Shown here in pieces: positions 55,881-64,000 of a stretch of 64,000 nucleotides of DNA. Every line of letters starts with the position of its first letter. The first letter of the stretch is position 1. Under the pieces are notes generated by a model. It saw only the letters and a program-made list of their open reading frames with translations, did no database searches and was not told the DNA's origin. The translations under genes were made by a program, and so were the position numbers. The stretch is taken from positions 63,015,533 through 63,079,532 of the forward strand of contig NC_088780.1 in assembly GCF_958450345.1 (NCBI RefSeq), in the 5' to 3' direction. The stretch is from Calliphora vicina (lineage: Eukaryota > Arthropoda > Insecta > Diptera > Calliphoridae).

Positions 55881-56902
55881 CTTAAATTTTATATTTTCAA
55901 ATACCGAAATTCCTAAAACGGGGAAAATGTGTTTCAAAATCTGAGTTTTTTTAGAAAAGTGCCTACTGTGACGTTATTTACCGTGTGATAGTAAAAATAC
56001 TTAGTAGGTATTTAAGAAACATATGGGGTTATACAAATATGGAGCTTTTTCGTGGATCGGTGCTTTTCCTTTTTAGAATTTTTTACTCAAACCGAATTTT
56101 TTTTTTAAATTGGCCAAGTTTGGATAGGACTGGGTGGTGATATGTCCGCATAAGTGAGCCAAATTTATCCTTACATGCATTTGCATTAAGTTATCTTTCC
56201 GGATCATATAAGAATTCTATATAGTCCCGAAGAAATTTTTTTTCTACAAAAGAAAAAATATATGGGCTTTTTTGGGAAAAAACTTAAAAAATTCGGCCCT
56301 TTTTACAAGTTCCAATTTAGATGCGTGTAACTTTTTATAGGGAAGAGATAACTGTTAGCAAATTTTTTTTATTTTATTTAGTCCTTTCAGACATTTTTTC
56401 CAATATATTGGACATTTGGATTTTTCCTTTTAAAGTCATGTAGCGTTGACGTAATTGGAACTAGCTTATCCCCCATAGGAACTAGCTTATCCCCCAACAA
56501 TAAATTTCAGTAAATTTATCAAACTCAAAATTGGGAATTTAGCATAAAAACAATTTTACTAAAATACTAATTTTGTATACCCGAATAACATTTTAACGAT
56601 AAATTTGCAAGTTGCTTGTGCATTAAGACTAAACTGGCAACTCGCTTTATTTTGATTTTTCTTTACTCACTTACACACTACAGTTTGTGTCGGCAAGAAA
56701 CCTACCAATTGTAGTAAGGAAATGTAAGAAAAGATAAATCGCGGTTTATTGTTGGTGTTTTGTTTAAGCTTTGATATTTTTACAAATAAAGCTTGAGTGT
56801 CTGTAATTCTCAAACACTCTATAGTTTTATTTGTATAATATCTTTAGTTTTTCTAAAGCCTTTTGGGAAAAGGTTTCCTGATGATCTGGCCTAAGCAACC
56901 AG
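55881..56902. other. Intergenic with internal direct repeat
   Basis: No gene. 56462-56496 has a ~20-bp tandem duplication of ggaactagcttatccccc. 56476-56572 is repeated at 58319-58414, just beyond the hAT MITE. Confidence 0.55.
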
Positions 56903-57221
56903 CAGCGTTGCCGCTTTGGTCCAAATTGGACCAAAATTGGTAGTTTTAAGTTAACAAATTGACTTTTGGTAGTTTGGTTGGTTTGTTCCGATTTTTGTCG
57001 CTTTTTGGTAGGTTTTTTGAATACGTATTTTTAAGAACAAATTAACAAAAAACTTAACAAAAAAACTATGTTAATCCAAAATAATAAAATTATTTATAAA
57101 ATATGAAGACAGAATTATCTTAAATTTTTAGTTTAGTCAAGTAAATATGTACAAATTTAGTAGTGTTCAGTTCATAAAATGCCAAAGGCCTTGCAATACT
57201 AAAACTTTTAACGTATTATAC

Positions 57222-57485
57222 GGTACCGTGAAATAACTCCCAAATGAAATAACTCCCCACGAAAAAATGAAATAACACCCAACAAATTTTTCATACAACT
57301 TAGGACTTATTTCATTATGAAACAACTCCTAACGCATAGGGAGTTATTTCATAATTTTTTGTTGGGAATTATTTCATAATGCAATAACTCCCAATGAAAT
57401 TTTTGTTGGGTTTTATTTCATATTATTGTGGGAATTAGGAGTTATTTCACTGTATTGGGAGTTATTTCATATTTGTTGAGTTTTA
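57222..57485. repeat. Cluster of gaaataactccc motifs in both orientations
   Basis: About ten copies of gaaataactccc or its complement gggagttatttc within 265 bp, e.g. 57229, 57243, 57350, 57385, 57448. It looks like a subterminal-repeat block of an element nested in the MITE. Confidence 0.6.
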
Positions 57486-57925
57486 CTTTGCAAAAGCAGA
57501 ACCCATAAATATCAAAAACTGTCTTCACTCAGAAAATTTGTTTTGCATTGCCGGCTTTCGGACGGGCGCTAAAGTTTTTACCTCTGGGGTGTATCAAAAA
57601 CTGGCTTCGCTCAGAAAAGTTTTTTGCATTGCAGGCCTTCGGCCGGGCGCTAAGATTTTGATACACCCCGGAGGAGAAAACCTTAGCGCACGATCGAAGG
57701 CCGGCAAAGCAAAATACTTTTCTGAGCGAGACCAGTTTTTGATACACCACAGAGGAGAAAACCTTAGCGCCCGGCCGAAGGCCTGCAATGCAAAAAACTT
57801 TTCTGAGCGAAGCCTGTTTTTGATACACCCCAGAGGAAAAAACCATAGCGCCTGGCCGAAGGCCGGCAATGCAAAACTAATTTTCTGAGTGAAGCCAGTT
57901 TTTGACACATCCCAGAGGAGTAAAA
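57486..57925. repeat. GC-rich ~82-bp tandem array with internal inversion
   Basis: Units contain ttttctgagcgaagcc, gatacaccccagaggag, aaccttagcgccc and ggccgaaggcc, then ctgcaatgcaaaa. Two units at 57486-57655 read in one orientation and three at 57655-57915 in the other, centred near 57655. Frames on both strands stay open (57529-57908) because the repeat lacks stops, not because it is a gene. Confidence 0.8.
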
Positions 57926-58310
57926 CTTTGCGCTACGCCATAGAATAATTTCACTTTTGAAGTTCCTTTTTTTAGATTACATAAATAAATTGATACCAAC
58001 AGTTTTATGCTACTTAAAATAAGTTTTAGAAATGGGCCTTATATGGGGCTTATGGTCAATTATAAAACGATTCACACACAATTTTTAGATGTGACATATT
58101 TATGATTGTACTGTAATTAAATAATATTCATCCTCAGGGTAATGCTATAGCAGCAATAATATAATTTTAATTTAACTATTTGATTTTGAAAGGAATCCAA
58201 ATAGTATTTCAGAAATATTTAAAATTTGGTTGGTTTTGGTAGGTTTTGGTAGTTTTTAATCTGAAATTTGGTAGGAAAAATATTTTATGAGTGGCAACGC
58301 TGGCAACCAG

Positions 58311-58900
58311 TGAAATGCGCATAGGAACTAGCTTATCCCCCAACAATAAATTTCAGTGAATTTATCAAACTAAAAATTGGGAATTTAGCATAAAAACAAT
58401 TTTACTAAAATAGTAATTGGATATATTTTTACAGTTAATAGCGTTATCAAAAGAGTGTTTTCTTGATTGTATATACATATATATGTGATTTAAATATCAA
58501 ATTTTTCATTGGTTTTTGTTAAATTAAGTTATTTTCATAAGTACGTACGTTAGCGTTCTATAAGTATGTGTTAGACATAGCAATATTCGGTGCTTGTTTA
58601 AAATGATAATTACATTATTTTAAACTCCAAAAAAGCGTTTAAGTATTAATTTAGTATTAGTTTAAATATTTGTGTATTAATTGCAATTAATTACATTAAT
58701 TTTTTAAAATATGTTTATGAGATACATGTCCTTTAAGAAAATTCGCCCAATAAATTTGACCTCACCTGGCAGGCATGTGTGACGATTTACCTGTAAGTTG
58801 ACTTCATATTCTTAATTAGCTGCCTCAAATTAGCTTACACTGACATTTTCAGTGTTCTATCTCAACTAATTCCATTTAATGTCTGAAAGGGTTAAAACTA
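58311..58900. other. AT-rich spacer
   Basis: Starts with the direct repeat shared with 56476-56572; otherwise no features were seen. Confidence 0.5.
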
Positions 58901-58920
58901 GCTGACCCGGCAGACGTTGC

Positions 58921-60940
58921 ACAGTGGTATGAGAAAAAAAAAATGGAAATAAATCTGTAACTTCTAAACCCTTAGTCCAATTTAAACGAAATTTCACATT
59001 CGCAAAGAGGAAGTGTTGGCGAGTTTAAGTTTTGAACTCGGACCTCATGATCCCACCACGAGCGGGAACCTAAAGTAGGACACCTCGGGTATGTTAAATT
59101 TTAAAAATTATTCTATTAAATATTTCTTCGTTTGTGAAAAAACATATATAGAATCTTCTCATCGAGCACTACATAAAACCTCGTCGTAGCTATCAATTAT
59201 CTTTTATAGCTTAGGAGATATTCACATTTGAAAATTAAATTTTCAACATTTTTACCCACCCTACTTCAGTTTTTTGATGACCGCGGTTCCAAATATTTCC
59301 CGATTTTCTCCACTTTTTATAGGATTAACAACAGATGTATATATCAAATAAACAAAGAATTGGTTAAAAATCACGGCTGAGTCCAAAGTTACATGCATTT
59401 GAATTTAAAAAAAAATAAAAAAGGCGATTTTTCGCAATTTTTTGGGGAAAAAGTACTTTTATTCTTTTTAAGTTATCTAAAAAATTTCTAAGAGGATGTA
59501 TAATGAATTTGTACTTTTTGAAAAGCTAACTTTACATCAAATATTTTAAATGAACAAAAATTATAATTTTTGATACCGAGGGGACCAGGTCCATTCAAAA
59601 AATGCCTATTTTTTATGTAAAATTCAACTTTAGAGCAAAAATTCCTGATTACAAATTTTAAAATTTGGTTTCATTTTTCGATTTTCAATAAAAAAAATAT
59701 TGATAAATAAAAATTTTATTTCAATTTGAAAAATTTGTATCTATACCAAAACTCATTAAAAAGCTTTTTTTGTCATATTTTTCAAAAAAGTATTCCATGA
59801 ATTTGTTCATTGTCAAAAGTTATATACATTATTGGAAAGTAGACAAAATCCTCTATCCATTGATATATGTATAACATGTCTACCACATGTTTTTTACGTG
59901 GCAAACTAATTAGGGAAAACCTAACAACTCGCTGAGAATTTACCTAGCACTGTTATTTACATTCATAAAAATGTTGTTATGTAGGCAACATACTTTTTTA
60001 TGAATTTCTATGTTAGGTAAATTATCTGCTAGTTGTTAAGTTTTCCTTAATTAATTTGCCACGTAAAAAACATAAGGTAGACATGTTATATATCAACGGA
60101 TAGAGGATTTTTACTTTTCAATAATATATATATCTTTAGACAATTAAAAAATTCATGGAATACTTTTTTGAAAAATATGACAAAAAATGCTTTTTATTGA
60201 GTTTTTGCATAGATACAAATTTTTCAAATTGAAATAAAATTTTTATTTATGAATATTTTGTAATGAAAGTTTACACTTATATAGATTCCTTTATTGAAAA
60301 TGGTAAAATAAAAACAAATTTGTAATGAAAGGAATCCCGCAATTCCCAAAAAAGTATTGAAAAATTCCAAAACTGGGATATTTTCGTTTTTTGGCTATAA
60401 TATCCATACCAGGGGATATTTTTTTTTACAGAAAAATAGGCGTTTTTTGAATGGACCTGGTCCCATCGGTATCAAAAATTATAAATTTTTTTTCATTTAA
60501 AATATTTGATGTAAAGTTAGCTTTTCAAAAAGTAAAAATTCATTATACATCCTCTTAGAAATTGTTTAGATAACTTAAAATGAATAAAATTACTTTTTTC
60601 TCAAAAAAATTGCGAAAAATCGCCTTTTTAAATTTTTTTAAATTTGGACTTAGCCATGATTTTTAAACCATTCATTCTTTATTTGATATATATGTACATT
60701 AGGGTGGGTCAATTTGTTCGGGCCCAAAAAACGTGGTAAAGCGTATAGCAAATTCGTAATCTACGGAAAATTCTATGAACTTTTTCAGAAGAAACCATGG
60801 TTCTAAAATCAAAATCGAGCTTCCGGTTTTTTACGAGAAGATTTGTATGTTGTAGATTTGTGAAATTTCATTCAAATCGGACTAAGGGTTTAGAAGTTAC
60901 AGATTTATTTCCATCATTTTTTTCTCATACCAATGTGAGT
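58921..60940. repeat. 2-kb imperfect palindrome (foldback)
   Basis: The left arm (58921-59950) and right arm (60010-60940) are complementary: cacagtggtatgag with ctcataccaatgtg, gggaccaggtccattcaaaa (59581) with its complement (60445-60464), and acatgtctaccacatg with cataaggtagacatgt. The centre is near 59980, around cattcataaaaatgttg. Part of the arm sequence also forms the arms at 8272-8720 and 11925-12100. No coding potential. Confidence 0.8.
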
Positions 60941-61199
60941 TGTCCTGTCCAAATTAAAAAAAAATTGTGAATTTGTGAGAAGCGGTTTGAAATGGGTAAA
61001 AATAGTTAAAAATAAAAAAAAAACGTATTGTTGAATGATAATTTTTATTCATTAGGCCATAGAATAAAATATACATAGAAGCGCTACTGAGAGACAAAGA
61101 ATCTAAGTTTGTTGTCAAAAACCTAAGTCTTGCAACAACAGAATATATGTAAATCAATGTACATATTTTGAGTTTTTATATAAAAAAACAATTTTTGTT
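60941..61199. other. AT-rich junction to satellite
   Basis: No gene. It grades into the first satellite unit. Confidence 0.45.
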
Positions 61200-61913
61200 C
61201 AAAAATATGATCACAGATCGAGCTCCTTTAAAAAATTGACTTTTGTTCAGAAATATGAGTGATCACAGATCGAGCTCCTTTTCTTGATTAAACGTTTATT
61301 GGCCAAGTTATTAGCGAATTTAGATATTTTGAGTTTTTATATAAAAAATAAATTTTTGGTCAGAAATATTAGTGATCACAGATCAAGCAGCTTTTCTTGA
61401 TTAAACGCTTATTTGCCAAGTTATTAGCGAATTTAGATATTTTGAGTTTTTGGATAAAAAACCGATTTTTGGTCAGAAATATAAGTCATCACAGATCAAG
61501 CTCCTTTTCTTGATTAAACTCTTATTGGCGAAGTAATTAGCGAATTTAGATATTTTGAGTTTTTGAGTGATCACAGATCGAGATGCTTTTCTTGATTAAA
61601 CGCTTATTGGCCAAGTTATTAGCGAATTTAGATATTTTGAGTTTTTATATAAAAAAACGATTTTTGTTCAGAAATATGAGTGATCACAGATCGAGCTCCT
61701 TTTCCTGATTAAACGCTTCTTGGCCAAGTTATTAGCGAATTTAGATATTTTCAGTTTTTATATAAAAAACCGATTTTTGGTCAGATATATAAGTGATCAC
61801 AGATCGAGGTCCTTTTTTTGATTAAACGCTTATTGGGCAAGTTATTAGCGAATTTAGATATTTTGAGTTTTTATATAAAAAATAGATTTTTGGTAAGAAA
61901 TATGAGTGATCAC

Positions 61914-62776
61914 CAGGGAAACCAAAATATGCAAATGCATGTTTTTTCTGGTGAGTCTAATGAGCACATGGATAAGATATTTACACGTTTCAGAACTATT
62001 TAAGAATTTTGGCATCGATTTGTTAGTGCATATTTTTGCATATTTTACTCTTAAATACATATTTTTACATATATTTGTTTTAAGAGCATATTTATGTCAT
62101 ATTTTGCGTTTTTAGAGCATATTTTACTGTTTAATAGCATATTTTGAGTTTATCAAAAACAAATTTTGTCTTACTTATTTTTCGCTGTTGTGTTACAGGT
62201 TTTTACTTCCTTTGTTTAAAATTCAAAATTGAAAAATATATGGCTTTTCACCAAAAAAAAAAATTTTAAAAACAGATTTTTTTTTTAAATTTAAAAAAAC
62301 AATTCGAAAAAATTTTTTTTCCAAAAAATTAAAAAACTGAAAAAAAAATTTTGTTCACCTAAAAATATTTAAATTTTTTATTTTGAAGTATAATTAGGTG
62401 AAGTTTATATAAGATTCGGCACAGCCGAATATAGCTCTCTTACTTGTTTTAATATAAAATAAGCACTATTTTAATAATAGCTCCATCTAAATATCAAATT
62501 TTAGTTCTAATTCAAACTTAACCGTTCTAAGTGTTAAAGAAATATTGTCTTTTAAATTTGCTCCTGTAACATCAGTTGATGTCGAAAGAACATTTTCTAT
62601 GTACAAAAATGTTTTCAGATCCAATAGACAACGATTTTTATTTGAAAATTGAAGTAAATTTTTTTTGGTTAAAAATTATGTAAAAGTTTGTTTTTTTAAG
62701 AGCATATTTTAAAGTTTTTACTGCATATTTAAAGCGCCTAAAACGCTTTTTTTAGAGCATATTTCCGGTTTCCCTG
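61914..62776. mobile_element. hAT element relic inside the satellite
   Basis: The ends CAGGGAAACC and GGTTTCCCTG are perfect inverted repeats. The 8-bp target duplication gtgatcac (61906-61913, 62777-62784) falls on the satellite unit start. Many gcatatttt motifs lie near both ends (61925-62150 and 62690-62765), a hAT-like subterminal pattern. It holds a transposase C-terminal remnant and, at about 62230-62450, another dispersed repeat (the TTCGGC hairpin family). Confidence 0.92.
62545..62652 (+). pseudogene. hAT transposase dimerisation-domain remnant
   Basis: About 35 codons read ending FAPVTSVDVERTFSMYKN, then SNRQRFLFEN and a stop. This is the hallmark C-terminal hAT dimer interface (the SVDVERTFS core). 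No upstream BED or catalytic region survives. The element is therefore an internally deleted derivative of an autonomous hAT different from the one at 20975-24549, whose core reads SSAPVERLFS. Confidence 0.75.
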
Positions 62777-63025
62777 GTGATCACAGATCGAGCTCCTTTA
62801 CTTGATTAAACGCTTATTGGCCAAGTTACTAACGATTTTACATATTTTGAGTTTTTATATAAAAAAAAATCATTTTTTGACCAGAAATATGAGTGATCAC
62901 AGATCATGCTCCTTTTCTTGATTAAACGCTTATTGGCCAAGTTATTAGCGAATTTTGATATTTTGAGTTTTTATATAAAAAATAGATTTTTGGTCAGAAA
63001 TATAAGTGATCACAGATCGATGTAT

Positions 63026-63400
63026 TTTGCAGATGTATTTAATAAGTGGGCGTATTAGTGGACGTGTACAATTTTCATTTCTGTAAAAAAAAGTTTCCAC
63101 TGAAACAAAATTGGCGCGGTCAATTTTTCTTTCAGTAGAAACTTAAATTGGATTACTGTGAACATTTAAACAAAAAATTATCCAAATTGGTGTAGCCGTT
63201 TTCCGATTTTAGATAAATCGAAAAAGTGGGCGTAAAAGTGGGTGTGGTCAATTTTTCATTCCGTAAAAACCTAAGTTGAATTATGACCAACATTATAAAA
63301 AAAAATTTGTCTAAATCGGTCCCGCCGTTCTCTACTGATGCAATTACCATCGAACGACATTTGATTTTTATTTATATAGATTTTATCGCCAATATAGCTG
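63026..63400. repeat. Duplicated repeat 3' end (gtgggcgta motif)
   Basis: aagtgggcgta occurs at about 63045 and 63225, each followed by gtcaatttttc-like sequence and cgtaaaaa. It ends with atttgatttttatttatata at about 63360, a stereotyped insect-repeat tail. Confidence 0.5.
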
Positions 63401-63419
63401 ATATTTTAAAAATAAATTT

Positions 63420-63720
63420 CGACCCTCCGTAGGCCCGCCATATCTTAAAAACCATAAAAAGATCGAGCACAATTAAAAAAAATTAATCAATAAACCTGAA
63501 TATCTCTTCAACTAATAGAGATAACCTACACTGGTAAGCGTAGTTTTTGTCGATCTTCTCAAGCTCATTTTAGCTCATTCGGATAATAAATGGATTTTTT
63601 TAAAAAATTTGAGACCCGAGGTGACCAACTTTGAGGGGCTACGTACAGGCCTCCATTAGAGTTAGGAAGCTGAACAAACGTAAATCAAATCGAAAACACC
63701 TCAGCTCAAACCATCCCAGC
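63420..63720. repeat. Dispersed repeat family E, minus-orientation copy
   Basis: The reverse complement of 55570-55870: aaagatcgagcacaatt, agagataacctacact and gagacccgaggtgacc. Confidence 0.6.
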
Positions 63721-63852
63721 AAAAATTTTGTGAATTTTTGTAATGACAACTAGTTATTTCATGCATTCTTTTGTAAGGAGTGGTGGTTACCCAGCACATT
63801 ATTTTATTTACTAGAATAAGTACTTATTTTTATACAGGCTGGTAATGAACTT

Positions 63853-63920
63853 TTGCATTTAGCACAGCTATCTAGTGTGTTTGACTGGAAAACGGGAGGT
63901 TAGTGGTTCGCCACCTGTCA
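63853..63920 (+). ncRNA. Possible tRNA-derived SINE head
   Basis: tagcacagctatctagtg resembles a pol III A box region. About 40 nt downstream agtggttcgccacc resembles a B box (GGTTCGAnnCC, here ggttcgccacc). The intervening gtttgactggaaaacgggag is tRNA-like. No complete cloverleaf was built and no tail was identified, so this is tentative. Confidence 0.3.
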
Positions 63921-64000
63921 AAGCCATTAATTTTTAAAACTATTGTTAACTTCCAATAAAATAACTCGTACATGGAGCAGTGAGTTAGCAGCTTGACTAT

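Larger units (their letters stand above)
56903..58302. mobile_element. hAT MITE family B, copy 2, with inner insertion
   Basis: The ends CAGCGTTGCC/GGCAACGCTG are perfect. The 8-bp target duplication gcaaccag (56895-56902, 58303-58310) is perfect. The outer parts match 27945-28467 in reverse complement (accaaaattggtagtt, gtaggaaaaatattttatga). The extra ~880 bp is a secondary insertion (about 57222-58090). Confidence 0.92.
61200..63025 (+). repeat. 113-bp satellite array interrupted by hAT
   Basis: The anchor tcacagatc occurs at 61211, 61263, 61376, 61489, 61571, 61684 and 61797. The next unit is interrupted at 61913, and further anchors follow at 62781, 62897 and 63010. The commonest spacing is 113 bp; 52- and 82-bp spacings mark truncated units. 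Each full unit carries ttgattaaacgcttattgg, aagttattagcgaatttag and atattttgagtttttatat. Confidence 0.9.

Noticed and set aside
57529..57908. Three overlapping frames of over 100 codons
   Set aside because: Open only because the ~82-bp GC-rich repeat lacks stops in several frames.
61200..63025. CRISPR-like regular repeats
   Set aside because: Unit is 113 bp with no unique spacers, in a eukaryotic context: a satellite.

Overview
The window looks like repeat-dominated nuclear DNA of a fly (Diptera, most likely a brachyceran or calyptrate). It is very AT-rich and eukaryotic. It carries Jockey-type and Gypsy-type retroelements of insect character, short introns of about 60-70 nt, and an unusual density of hAT-type DNA transposons and MITEs. 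The species assignment is inference. No complete host protein-coding gene is visible. Host coding sequence appears at most as isolated candidate exons (10293-10423 +, 11692-11842 +, 52845-52936 -) and a BESS-like fragment (25999-26424 -), so the window is probably intronic or intergenic.

Layout. 1-5.8 kb: a 4.1-kb foldback (1106-5222) invaded by a dimeric MITE, two small MITEs and a hAT MITE. 5.8-8.3 kb: a repeat with reiterated 'aaaaagtacca' motifs and a stereotyped insect-repeat 3' end. 8.3-12.1 kb: sequence with inverted repeat arms at its ends and two exon-like segments inside. 12.1-13.3 kb: a hAT element. 13.7-15.6 kb (-): a broken transposase-like gene. 16.3-20.75 kb (+): a Jockey-like LINE with damaged ORF1 but open ORF2, abutting a ~178-bp satellite. 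20975-24549: a hAT element carrying an intron-containing transposase gene (-), inserted in that satellite. 25-29 kb: MITEs and the BESS-like fragment. 29006-40918: a hAT-like element split by a very young Gypsy-type LTR retrotransposon (29387-40297; 2541-bp LTRs, intact gag and pol, no env). 40.9-43.6 kb: LINE fragments, a piggyBac-like MITE and another hAT. 43636-49339: a second copy of the same hAT-like element, in opposite orientation, split by a second Jockey-like LINE whose 5' part is inverted (twin-priming architecture). 49-58.3 kb: TIR elements, a candidate terminal exon, and a hAT MITE containing a GC-rich inverted tandem array. 58.9-60.9 kb: a 2-kb palindrome. 61.2-63.0 kb: a 113-bp satellite interrupted by a hAT relic. 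63.85-63.92 kb: a possible tRNA-like SINE head.

How it fits together. Nesting gives a relative chronology. Nine insertions carry perfect 8-bp target duplications. The Gypsy element landed in a hAT-like element, and its 5' LTR was then hit by a hAT MITE whose empty site is preserved in the 3' LTR. The hAT at 20975-24549 is the only visible source of hAT transposase with a largely open reading frame. The LINE ORF2 (18094-20805) and the Gypsy gag-pol are the other coding units that look functional or nearly so.
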